Part shown: piece after piece, positions 10,701 through 19,427 of the stretch
How the letters are laid out: the number at the start of each line of letters is the position of its first letter
How positions within the stretch are numbered: the first letter of the stretch is position 1
NCBI GenBank assembly: GCA_965240325.2
Contig: OZ251240.1
Coordinates: forward strand, 248,001 to 312,000
From: Rebecca billardiae RCC1528
Taxonomy: Eukaryota; Haptophyta
Length of the DNA stretch: 64,000 bases
Reading direction: 5' to 3'
Position numbers and translations under genes: made by a program
The notes under the pieces: generated by a model
Seen by the model: the letters and a program-made list of their open reading frames with translations, nothing else
Told to the model about the DNA's origin: nothing
Database searches by the model: none

Positions 10701-12799
10701 CCTTGATTGGCTGCTGCATCTGCACAGCGGACGGCGGCGTGTCCCCCGGGGGGCAGTTGGCGGCATCAGCCGATTGAGGGCTGTGGGACGAGCTGCTGGC
10801 TGTGAGGCATACAGTCTCTGCCGTCGGGCTGCCCGCGCCATCTGGCGTGGTCTCATTGTCCTTCCGCGTCGGCGGCGAGCTCAGGAGGTTGGAGGTGACG
10901 CTTGCGGACAGCTCACCGACGCGCGTGTCTGGCGATGAAGCAACCAGGGACTCGCTGCGCGCGCCGGCAGCATTCGCGCCATCAGCATCCGTCGGAACAG
11001 CAGCCACTGCGGCGGCGGCGGGCTCCTGCTGCGACACCAGCTTCATCATCACCCCCTGCGCGCAGCGTTTGCGTGCGCGTGCGCGGCGCGCGAGCGGCTG
11101 CGTGAGCGGCGCTGAGCGGGTGCGGCGCAGCGCGCGGAGACAGCGAGGTGCGACGCGCGCTGCGCACCGGCGGACTCGACGACGTCAGCGCGTCCTGCTC
11201 CGCCTCCACCACCATCGGCGCAGCGCTGCCCGGTGGGGCCGGTGACGCCATCACCACCTGAGCCATGGGCATCGGCGGCTGCGCGGATGCATCAGCTGAT
11301 GTGCCACAACCCGTCAGCTGCGCCGCCGCCGTTGGCGGCGTCTCAGGCTGCCGGCTCGGCTGCGCGCTGCTTGGCCCGCGGCCCGCGGACTGCTTGGTCT
11401 CACCCCCCATCGGCGCAGGGCTGCCCGCGCCAGGCGGCTTGATCTTCTGCGCGCCCGCGTGCGCGGCGCGCGAGCGGCTGCGTGAGCGGCGTTGAGCGGG
11501 TGCGGCGCAGCGCGCGGAGACAGCGAGGTGCGACGCGCGCTGCGCACCGGCGGCCTCGACGGCGTCAGCGCGTCCTGCTCCGCCTTAGCCCCCATCGGCT
11601 CAGCGCTGCCAGCGGCATGGGGCTGCTGGACCTGCGCGCGCGGGCGCGCGCGGCGCGCGAGCGGCTTCGTGAGCGGCGTTGGGCAGGGGCAGCAAAGTGC
11701 GCGGTGAGGGCGAGGCGCAGCGCGCGCTGCGTACCGGCTGCGACGGCGTCCGCACCGAGCCTGCAGGCTCCACCGCGATCTGCGCCACGCCGGCCTCGCT
11801 GTGTGGCAGCTCTTGCAGCGCCGCCTGCGCAGCTGCCGCACACTCCTCAGCGGCCCGCTGCGGCGTGTTCCACGCGGTGCAGGCGGTGGCATCAGCGGGG
11901 TGTGTGTGGGACGAGCTGCTGCCTGTGAGCACTTCGGTTGCAGCCGAACTGCTCGTGCCATCATCGCGCGCCGGTGGCGTGATGCGCGGAGCGGAGCTGC
12001 GTGGCTGTGGAACAACCGCCACTGCTTCCGCCGCGCGCAGCGCTGTCGGCGGCGTCGCCGAGCAGGCCGCATCCACAGGCAGCAAGCGCTGCTCAGGCGG
12101 TGCGCGCTCGTCCACGAGATCAGCGCCGACGAGGCCCCGCTGGTGCGAGGACACCGCCGCCGGTGTCCCCGGGCAGAGGCGCCGCGCGAGCACGCGCACG
12201 AAGGGCTCGCTGAAGCGCAGGATGTACTTGTCAGCAGGAGACGTCTCCTCCACGAGCAGCTTGTGCTCCAAAAACGGCTCGAGCAGGCCCAACTCGCGCA
12301 GCTCCTTGGCCGCCAGCTGCATCGCCTCGTGCGCGTTGATGTCGCTCCTCGCCGAGATCTCCACGAAGGGCCGGAGGCACGTCTGTTTCCACTGAGTAGC
12401 GCCCTTGAAGCTATCAGGTGTCCGAGGAAAGAGGTGGTGAATCTTGTTCGAGTCAGGCCGCGGTGCGCCCAGAGCAGTGCAAATCGCTACGAGGCGCTGT
12501 TTGCGCACCGTGGTGGGCGGGGCCGCATCGAGCGACTGGGCGAGGATGGCAAGCCCATCGCGCAGCTGCCCTGCATGTCCGCCTGCGACCAGCGTTTCCG
12601 CAGTGAGCATGGTGATCGACGGATGGACGCCGCTCAGCACGCCGACAACCGCGGCGACCACTTCGGGCGCGGAGCCGCATAGCTGACGGCGCTGCCTCTG
12701 GCCGAGCTTGACGTCGGAGATGCGGTCGAACGATTCGAGCGACACGCCGCGCCACAGCTGCGCCTCATCGGGTCCGTCGATCCGGTTGGGCGCCGACAT
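7761..12799 (-). CDS. Ser/Thr protein kinase with long repetitive N-terminal region (10 exons)
   Basis: Exons, 5' to 3' on the minus strand: 12799-11735, 11631-11548, 11446-11168, 11055-10702, 10585-10502, 10400-10143, 10030-9677, 9564-9160, 9008-8582, 8470-7761; 1,339 codons. Residues 1-235 are an ordered-looking module that I do not recognise. About 240-960 are Ser/Pro/Ala-rich, with exons 2-4 duplicated as 5-7. The kinase domain covers about 1040-1325: VVLKQ (K1070), helix-C Glu in REILTQ, HRDLKPENILL (D1164), CDLG in place of DFG (D1198), APEQY, DVWAFG. The glycine-rich loop is not recognisable. HRDLKPEN indicates Ser/Thr specificity. The start at 12799 is the first ATG before the ordered module; ATGs at 12940 and 13210 in the same frame are alternatives. 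The gene could in principle be two genes, but every junction keeps frame. Confidence 0.75.
8471..8581 (-). other. Kinase gene intron 9 (111 nt, length divisible by three)
   Basis: Phase 1, donor AAAT|GTGCGC, acceptor CTGCGCAG|. Removal turns a Cys/Arg/Ala-rich interruption into HDNVAKLYSAF, a textbook kinase beta-4 entry, so the intron call is strong. It has no in-frame stop, so retention would give a 37-residue insertion. Confidence 0.85.
9009..9159 (-). other. Kinase gene intron 8 (151 nt)
   Basis: Phase 0, donor GAG|GTGCGC, acceptor CCAACAG|. Removal joins NPALNMEE to VFEEYTEYYT. Confidence 0.75.
9565..9676 (-). other. Kinase gene intron 7 (112 nt)
   Basis: Phase 0, donor GTGCGA, acceptor CCGCGCAG. 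It contains a pyrimidine homopolymer (ten G on the plus strand at 9577-9586). Removing it restores one frame across what otherwise looks like a homopolymer frameshift. Its sequence is not close to the other introns. Confidence 0.65.
10031..10142 (-). other. Kinase gene intron 6 (112 nt)
   Basis: Phase 0, donor GTGCGC, acceptor GCGCGCAG. The cassette copy of intron 3. Removal joins TPSSPP to VVMMKLVSQQ. Confidence 0.7.
10401..10501 (-). other. Kinase gene intron 5 (101 nt)
   Basis: Phase 0, donor GTGCGC, acceptor GCGCGCAG. The cassette copy of intron 2, 1,046 bp away. Confidence 0.7.
10586..10701 (-). other. Kinase gene intron 4 (116 nt)
   Basis: Phase 0, donor GTGCGC, acceptor TTCGCGCAG. 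A diverged member of the same family, with an internal CG-alternating run. By position it is the cassette copy of intron 1. Confidence 0.65.
11056..11167 (-). other. Kinase gene intron 3 (112 nt)
   Basis: Phase 0, donor GTGCGC, acceptor GCGCAG. By eye nearly identical to intron 6 (10031-10142), which has the same length. Confidence 0.7.
11447..11547 (-). other. Kinase gene intron 2 (101 nt)
   Basis: Phase 0, donor GTGCGC, acceptor GCGCGCAG. By eye nearly identical to intron 5 (10401-10501) and very similar to introns 3 and 6. Confidence 0.7.
11632..11734 (-). other. Kinase gene intron 1 (103 nt)
   Basis: Phase 0, donor GTACGC, acceptor GCGCGCAG. It is a diverged member of the repeated intron family of this gene. 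Removal joins TPSQP to VQQPH. Confidence 0.65.
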
Positions 12800-13744
12800 C
12801 CAGCAGTGTACGTGGTGATGTGGGCTCAACCAGGCAGCCACTGCGTCCTCCCTCTGAAGCCGGTGGCCACGAGGACAACTTTTTGGCGGCCACGGGGGCC
12901 GCCCGCAGCATGGCGGCGCGGAAACGCTGACGAATGTCATGGATGAATACTCACAAGGAAGCCGGTCATATATGATCGCGTCGTCTATTCGCCGGGTAAA
13001 ACACATATAATACCCAATCCACTTGATATCAGGATCGAGAAGATATTGAATGACATAACACGCGGGTGCACTGCACGTACTTGCGGGTAAACGCAATAAT
13101 CGTAGCCGATGTGCGCCAGAAGAACATTCCAGGCAGCGGCGGTCTGGCGGCAAGCTGGTGCCACTGCCGATTTGAACGGAGCTGCACATTTCAAAAAGAT
13201 GCATCAGCATCAGTGTGACGAAAACGATGACTACGACGCAACTGCGACCATCGCACAGGCGGTCGTGCGGCGCGAGACACGCGTCGTGCTGGGGGCACGC
13301 CGAGCATTTACAACGTCAGGGCTGCCCGCCATACTCAGAGGGCTCACGACCGGAAGTCTGGCAAGTTCGTGCGCGTGCTCCGCATTGGGGCGCACGAACT
13401 TACCCGGCGAGCACACACAAACTTCCAAGTTCGTGCGTGCGCTGCCAGTGGCGCCACGACTCCTTGGCGCTGGCCGGGGTTTGCCGCGCGCGTGCGCGAG
13501 CGCCCGCGCCGCGTCACCCGTCCTGCGTGCTCTGCGCGCGCTCGGCCGCGTGCGACGCGGCGGAGTCGACACCAACGGCCACATTGCAGGCACGCGTGCA
13601 CTCGCTCGCGCGCACAAAAATGCAAGCGCGGCCATGGGGCGGCACGTGAGTGAGCGATTGGCGGCAGTGATGGCAACGGCCGGGTGGTTGGACGCACGCT
13701 ACCCGTGATGGCCTGTGACAGCAAGCGATGAGAAGAGCACTGCA
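12800..13744. other. 5' flank of the kinase gene; no gene seen
   Basis: Probable promoter and 5' UTR of the minus-strand kinase gene, with a less GC-rich stretch at about 12950-13110. An 11-bp motif AAGTTCGTGCG occurs three times in 75 bp: direct at 13363-13373 and 13427-13437, inverted at 13391-13401. ORFs on either strand show no protein-like features. Confidence 0.5.
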
Positions 13745-14521
13745 AGCCTGATGCCACTGCTTTCCGAGCTGCTGCTGCGCTCGTGTCAATCGCGCAGCGC
13801 GAGGCTTGCGAGCAAGATTCGCGCCCAAGCCGCAGCCCTGTGGCCGCAGGCCTGCGGTGGCTCGTCAGGCTGCTGCTGCTGCTCGGCACAATCGCGCGTC
13901 ACGAGGCACGCAGACGAGCGGACGGCGAAGATGCTGGTCGTTGCATCCTCGTCAAGACCCATGCTCGCTCCGAGCCGCGCTGCATGCCGCGCAGCCGCTG
14001 CTTCACGGCGCCGCGCCCGCAGGGCTGAGGCTACGCGCCCGAGCCGCGGCCCTGAAGCCGCAGGCCGCCTGCGTTGTCTGAGCAGGCTAGGCTCGTGAGT
14101 GGGCGGGTGGCAGAGGCGCTAGTCTGCGCATCCTCACCAGCCACGCTCGCTTCGAGTAGCCGCGCTGCATGCCGCGGCGCCGCTACTCCTCACGCCCGCG
14201 CGCCCGCAGGGCTGAGGCTCCTCGCCCGAGCCGCTCCTTGGCTCAGTCGTGTGGCGCGAGGTTCGCGGGTGGGCGGGAGGCGGAGGTGCTGGTTGGCGCA
14301 TCCACGCCGCCCATGCTCGCTCCAAGCCGCGCTGCATGCCGCGCCGCCGCTACTCCTCACGGCCGCGCGCCCGCAGGGCTGCGGCTTCGCGCCCGAGCCG
14401 CAGCCCTGCGGCCGCAGGCCTGCGGTGGCCCAGCAGGCTGCTGCTGCTGCTCGGCTCAGTCGCGCGGCGCGAGGCGAGCGGGTGGGCGGGTGGCTTTGGT
14501 GCTGATTGGCGCGTCCTCGCC
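13745..14521 (+). repeat. Satellite island: diverged left edge of the ~200-bp satellite
   Basis: About four monomers related to the array at 27259-64000, recognised by the CTG run, the CCATGCTCGCTCC box and the CCGCAGGCCTGCGG core. The leftmost copies (to about 14290) are strongly diverged; the last one (14291-14521) is close to the main-array consensus. The island stops in mid-monomer at GTCCTCGCC. Confidence 0.85.
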
Positions 14522-14594
14522 AAAGGAATCGATGAGAGATACAGTACTAGTAGGACGGCGGCAACTCCCGGTGCGCCGGAGACCGGCAGCGCTA

Positions 14595-14612
14595 AATCAG
14601 CCCGGGCTGATT
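14595..14612. repeat. 18-bp perfect palindrome
   Basis: AATCAGCCCGGGCTGATT reads the same on both strands. It sits in a short stretch that is absent from the otherwise matching junction near 17340. Confidence 0.8.
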
Positions 14613-14637
14613 CAACGCTTATCTCAGCCCAGCGGCT

Positions 14638-14842
14638 CGCGACTTGGCCACCGTCGACTCGGAGCGCACGTCGCGCGTTGCGGCCCGCCCCCTCCATGGC
14701 TGCACGCGCTGCTGTGTGTTCGGTGGCCACAGGGTGAAGTGCGCTGAGTCTAGTGGCGGACGCCCAGCTCCACCCACCCCCTTCTCCCTGGCCCGCCCCG
14801 CCTGCCCTCGCCCGCATCGGATGCATTCCTCGCGTGTGCAAC
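14638..14842 (+). repeat. Inverted repeat arm A (partner 17132-17340)
   Basis: About 205 bp match the reverse complement of 17132-17340 with few differences by eye. The two arms enclose 2.3 kb that is centred on the MITE-like element at 15679-16328. Confidence 0.85.
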
Positions 14843-15394
14843 GGCCTCAGTCAACGCCATTGTTCCACCATCGATTCCGCCATCGACGGTCGCGGCTACT
14901 TGTACGTCGTGTACTGTACGTGTTTGTCGTGTGTAATCGCACGCATGTGGCCATGGCCCACGTGCAACAGTCTATACCGTATGCCGTTGCCCTTGTACCG
15001 CGTTGCCAATGTAATTGTATGTGCCGTTCGCGCATTGTTGCGGCCTGTGCTCACCCAGCTTATTGGCATACTTGCCAGTCACGCTCGACGCTGGATCAGC
15101 CAGTCATCGCGATCCCGTCAGATTGAAACGGTCCCTTCGCGCGGCGCACTACTCTGCGCGGTGGCTGCCGGTTGGCGGCTGCCGGTTCACGACCGAGCTT
15201 GGACCATCGGCTGACAGCGCTGTGGTGTGCCGGTGTGCGGCTCGCTGCGTCTCCAGCGCGGCAGGCACTTCGGCAGAGTAATACACTGTCGACGGTCGTG
15301 GCGCCGCAGCTGGTGGGCTCGCCGGAGCCATCGCGTTCGCAGCTTTCGGCGCGCTTGGCGAGCACGCCAAGGTCGCCCACACAACGGCCGCCGC
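14843..15394. other. Unassigned stretch between repeats
   Basis: Mixed-composition DNA without a recognisable gene. About 15300-15390 resembles the reverse complement of about 16780-16870, so the larger palindrome continues in degraded form. Confidence 0.5.
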
Positions 15395-15678
15395 GCGCGC
15401 CGCAGCCTTCTTGCGCGCCGCAGCCGGCGAGCGCGCCGCGGCCGGCGAGCGCGCCGCGGCTGCTGCGCGCGCCTGGCTGGCGAGCGCGCCGCGGCTGCCG
15501 CGCGCGCCGCGGCTGGCGATTGCGCCGCGGCTGCCACGCGCGCTGCGGCCGGTAAGCGCGCCACGGCGGCAGACTAGCGTGCCGCGGCAGTCGCGCCCCG
15601 CGGCCGGCGAGAGCACCGTGGCTGCTGCGCGCGCCGCGGCTGCCGCGCGCGCCGCGGCCGGCGAGCGTGCCGCTGCGG
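15395..15678 (+). repeat. GC-rich minisatellite of GCCGCGGC-type units
   Basis: Short units such as GGCGAGCGCGCCGCGGC and GCTGCCGCGCGCGCC recur. A similar minisatellite resumes at 16329 on the far side of the MITE-like element. Confidence 0.75.
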
Positions 15679-16328
15679 CTAAAGACCCTTCAGGAAAGGT
15701 TGTGGCCCCGGCTTCAGTGGGTTCCCACTGGCGGCATGCCGCCCGGCTCGTCCCGCCAGCGCACCTCGCCTACTGTGCGCGCTCAGAGTCGCGGCGCCAT
15801 CGCCGGATCGTCCGCCGGGGTGGATGGTGGGCAAGTAGACACCAATTGGAAGGGCATGCGCCGCTTCGGCATGCTGTCATCCGTCGTCTCTGCCACCTTG
15901 TCACCGACGCGCGATCTGCAACGCAGTGAACCGCAACAGCTTGCACGCGCTGCTCTTTGCACTACGCCCGAAATAGGCGTGAGTGCGTGCTGATGCCGCC
16001 GGAGCAGCAACACGCAACGCTGTGACGTCTATAGAGAAGAGACGAGTGGCGGATGCGTCCCGTAGCTGCTCCCATTTCTATTTTGAACGGTGTGTGTGAT
16101 GACGATCGGCTCCGATGGCTGCCGCGTTGCTCACGGTGTGGCTTACAGGCTGTCGTGAGAGGCGTGAGAGGGCTACTCGGCCGCATGGTGGGTATGGGGC
16201 GCTGCCAGGGCCTCATTAGCGGCGCTCAGGCCGAACAGCGGCGCGTGACGTTGCACTCACGGCTATTCCGAGCGGCCCTCGTCCGGGCGGTCGCAGTGGG
16301 GCCACAACCTTTCCTGAAGGGTCTTTAG
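15679..16328. mobile_element. 650-bp MITE-like element with 31-bp perfect inverted ends
   Basis: The left end (15679-15709) and right end (16298-16328) are perfect inverted repeats starting CTAAAGACCCTTCAGGAAAG. If the termini begin at AAGACCC, the element is flanked by TA on both sides, as for Tc1/mariner-type insertion. GC-rich minisatellite lies on both sides, as if interrupted. The interior has no protein-like ORF, so it would be non-autonomous. Confidence 0.65.
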
Positions 16329-17131
16329 GGAGCGCGCCGCAACCGGCGCGGATGGTGCTGCCAGGGCTTGCACCACCGCGACCGGTGAGCAGGCCGCAGC
16401 CAGCGTGCGTAGGTATTGGCGAGCGCGCCGCCGCAACTGGCGAGCGCGCACCTCACGGGCCACAGATACCCATCATTGGTCCAACGCCGCAGGTGCCCAT
16501 TAAGCCTGGCGTCAACACGTGACAGTTGCGCGATGAGGCTGAGCGTGCTCGCCGGCCGCTGCGCGCTCACTGGCCGTGGCGGCACGCTCGCTATCCGCCA
16601 CAGACTAGCCTTCGGTCGTCGCGCACGCGACGGCCGCGGCGCGCTGGTCAGCCGCGGCGCGCGCGGCGGCCACCGCGCGCGTGGCGCATGCGGCGGCCGC
16701 TGCGTGCGTGCGGACCGCGGCGCACACCGCAACCTTAGCGAGCTGTCCGTGCGCACCAGCCCCCGAGCCGCGGCACGCGCTGCGAGCTTGGCGTGCTCAC
16801 CGTGCGCGCCGACAGCTGCGGGCGTGCCGGCGCCGGCGCGCCCACTAGCCGCAGCGCCATGATCGTCCATGGAGCTGCGCCGGTGCCCTTGCCTGTGCCG
16901 CTGGCACCGGTACGCCCGCGCGCGGCGGCCGCGGTGGCAACGTTCAGCACATTTTGAACAAAGTGCAATGGCAACAGCACACGACCGACTGAAGCGCACG
17001 GGCCGTCTTCACCCGCGTGCGACTACGCGCGCGGACATGGTCAACTGGCGACCGTCGATGGTGCGTCCACGGTGTTGGCTGCATGCTTCTCATGCGGGCA
17101 GCAAGTCCACGAGCCGAGTTGCCGCGGTGGA
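16329..17131. repeat. Degenerate GC-rich minisatellite and unassigned DNA
   Basis: GAGCGCGCCGC-type units continue to about 16480, followed by GCGGCC-rich low-complexity DNA to about 16870 and mixed DNA to 17131. No gene is supported. Confidence 0.5.
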
Positions 17132-17340
17132 GTTGCATGCGCGAGGAAGGCATCCGATGCGGGCAAGGGCAGGCGGGGCGGGCCAGGGAGAAGGGGGTGG
17201 GTGGAGCTGGGCGTCCGCCACTAGACTCAGCGCACTTCACCCTGTGGCTGCCCACCGAAGACACAGCAGCGCGTGCAGCCATGGAGCGGGCGGGCCGCAA
17301 CGCGCGACGTGCGCTCCGAGTCGACGGTGGCCAAGTCGCG
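17132..17340 (-). repeat. Inverted repeat arm A' (partner 14638-14842)
   Basis: Reverse complement of 14638-14842. Differences include a few substitutions and short indels near 17245-17270. Confidence 0.85.
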
Positions 17341-17352
17341 CTGCCGGCCGGA

Positions 17353-18130
17353 GACCGAGGTCATAATACCGACTCCATCGTGCCGGGGGCCGGCCGAGGG
17401 CCGCTGAGTCCCGAGCGACGCCGAGGCCGCACCCTCCCTCCCGCTCCCGAGCGCCGCTCCGCCGCGGGCGTGCACGCCGCCAATTCGACGCGCGCGGCGC
17501 TGCCATGCTGTGGACGCTTTGGCCGAGTCGTCGGCCGACTGCCGCCGCGCCCGCGCCCGCCGCCGATCCCACCGGGTGCGCCACGCGCCGCGCGGCACGC
17601 GCGGGCGCCGAACCAACCGGCGCCGCCGCGAGCGCCCGCGTGAGGGGCGAGAGAGGGGGAAATTTGCGGGTGTTAAGCTTTGAATGTGGGATTGGGTCCA
17701 CTGATCCCCCCCACAGACCTTCACACCCGCGAAAATGTCCCCAGACCGTGCGCTCACTACGCGCGTATGCTACCTTCCTGAGTGCAACAAAGCTGGTTGT
17801 GCACCTCTGCATGCGCCGTCGCCCGAGTCGAGAGAGCGGATATTTCGCGGGAGTCTTCGTTTGGTCAAGGCCCCTTCCCGCTACTCTGGGTATACATGCC
17901 CGAAGACCCGCGTTCTAGCGTGCGGGGCGCGAGCAGACCACGACGCGCACACGCGGCGCGCCTTGGCACAATGCACCTGGCCATGCGACGCCCGCGCGAG
18001 CGTCGTCCGAGACGAGAGAGGGGGCTATTCGCGGGTGTCTTTGCTGCTTTGGAGCGTTGTGTGCATGCCCTTGGCACGCACACCTTAACACCCGCGATCT
18101 GTCCAAAGATCGCGCGCTCACGACAGCGCG
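17353..18130 (+). repeat. Long inverted repeat arm B (partner 26441-27224)
   Basis: About 780 bp match the reverse complement of 26441-27224 with only scattered differences by eye. The arms are 8.3 kb apart and the outer edge of the partner lies 34 bp from the right end of the 12.7-kb insertion. Confidence 0.9.
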
Positions 18131-18140
18131 TGCGCGCCGC
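17640..18140 (+). repeat. Three degenerate ~182-bp tandem units with GCGGGTGT...ACACCCGC hairpins
   Basis: Units start near 17641, 17823 and 18006 with CGAGAGAGSGG followed by a CGCGGGTGT-type box. In units 1 and 3 the box is followed 55-65 bp later by its inverted form ACACCCGC, so each can form a stem; unit 2 has a weaker pair. The same units recur inverted inside 26441-27224. Confidence 0.65.
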
Positions 18141-18343
18141 GCGTTGTAGACAAGCGAATGCAGACCGCCTAGCCCAACCAGCGTTCGGCACTGGCGGATA
18201 TCGACGATGCTGAGTCGCGGTCGGAGAGAGACGATGGCAATCACATGGGTCAGACTGTAGACTCGATCTAGAGTCGGCCGGCACATACAACAAAGGCTTC
18301 GGACTAGCTGCTAGGCAGCGTGCGCAACGATGATGACGGATTG

Positions 18344-18649
<306 letters not shown>

Positions 18650-19033
18650 GACCCCTTTTCGGCAGCCAATCCGGTCGGCACCGGGCACCGCCTGCAGGAC
18701 TTGCTCGGCGATTCCTGTTCCATCCGAGGCGACTCTTCTGGCCTCGGCGCGGCTCGGCCCAAGGTACGGGGGCGCCATGACACAAGGCGCCGAGCCGAGC
18801 AGGGGGCCCACGACACCGCACGCTACACTCTCCTCCGACCACTCTTGTGAGCTCGGCACACAGGAGGTGTATACGCTGCTTTGGTAGTCCCCTCTGCTCG
18901 GTGAGGTTGCTGCTGTCAGCGCCTCCGCCCTGCAGCGCCGCACCGCAGCCGCGTCGTCGCTCGTCCGGCATCACATTCTCGTCCAGCAGCTCACGTGCTG
19001 CTGCGTCAGCTCCGCGGCGGCGGTTCACTGTTT
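18650..19033 (+). repeat. Dispersed element, copy 1 (truncated, 384 bp)
   Basis: Matches 19546-19929 base for base by eye and ends at the same TTCACTGTTT. The first ~120 bp present in copies 2 and 3 are missing. No coding sense is conserved that I can recognise. Confidence 0.9.
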
Positions 19034-19256
19034 GAGATATGCGCACGCCTCGCGCACGCGCGTCGCGCCATGTGCCGCACGCTCTCGCTCAACACGCGGC
19101 ACACACCGCGCCACCGCGCGCGCGTGAACGCTACGCGCAGTCCCCAATCTTTCTCTTCTTTTAACGGGATTCATCAACCACTACTTGGACGCCCGCTCTA
19201 ACTTATAAACGGGACTCACGGGCGCCCTCTCGACCACGGGCAGCTGCGCCTCCGCA
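19034..19256. other. Unassigned spacer between element copies
   Basis: About 220 bp of single-copy-looking DNA, except for the last ~30 bp (GACCACGGGCAGCTGC box), which recur twice near 20034-20115. Confidence 0.6.
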
Positions 19257-19425
19257 CTGCCCGCGCCCGTCGTTCGTTGGTAAAATCCCGACCTATGTAA
19301 CATGATCGTGTCCCAATCATGATCATCATCGTGGACTGTCCCAAGACGCAGTTCACGCCACGACCATCCAGCTCTCGGTCGTGCTCGACGCTTCGAGCGA
19401 GCAGGGCATGGCGGAGTGGTTAGAC
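19257..19425 (+). repeat. Inverted repeat arm C' (partner 18482-18649)
   Basis: Reverse complement of 18482-18649. It ends with the tRNA-like A-box sequence (19404-19425), directly followed by element copy 2. Confidence 0.9.
19404..19425 (+). ncRNA. tRNA-like 5' half, second copy
   Basis: The same GGGCATGGCGGAGTGGTTAG sequence as at 18482-18503 but on the plus strand. Sequence downstream (GTGGCGTTATTGG...) does not fold into an evident anticodon arm, and no B-box is seen within 90 bp. Confidence 0.25.
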
Positions 19426-19427
19426 GT

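Larger units (their letters stand above)
9822..11890 (-). repeat. Tandem duplication of a three-exon cassette inside the kinase gene
   Basis: Segment 10847 to about 11890 (end of exon 1, intron 1, exons 2 and 3, first half of exon 4) matches segment 9822-10846 (second half of exon 4, intron 4, exons 5 and 6, first half of exon 7). Exon lengths agree: 84/84, 279/258, 354/354 nt. The offset is about 1,046 bp. The join lies in exon 4 near 10847, where the text changes from exon-7-like (RKDN-TTP) to exon-1-like (the SSSSH segment). Confidence 0.8.

Noticed and set aside
12500-12640. Resemblance of the kinase N-terminal module to a clamp-loader lid (GQLRDGLAILAQ)
   Set aside because: Only a short helical stretch matches; Walker and other AAA+ motifs are absent.
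9052-13210. Several separate small genes in the repetitive region
   Set aside because: Removing eight phase-0 introns joins all pieces into one frame leading to the kinase domain.
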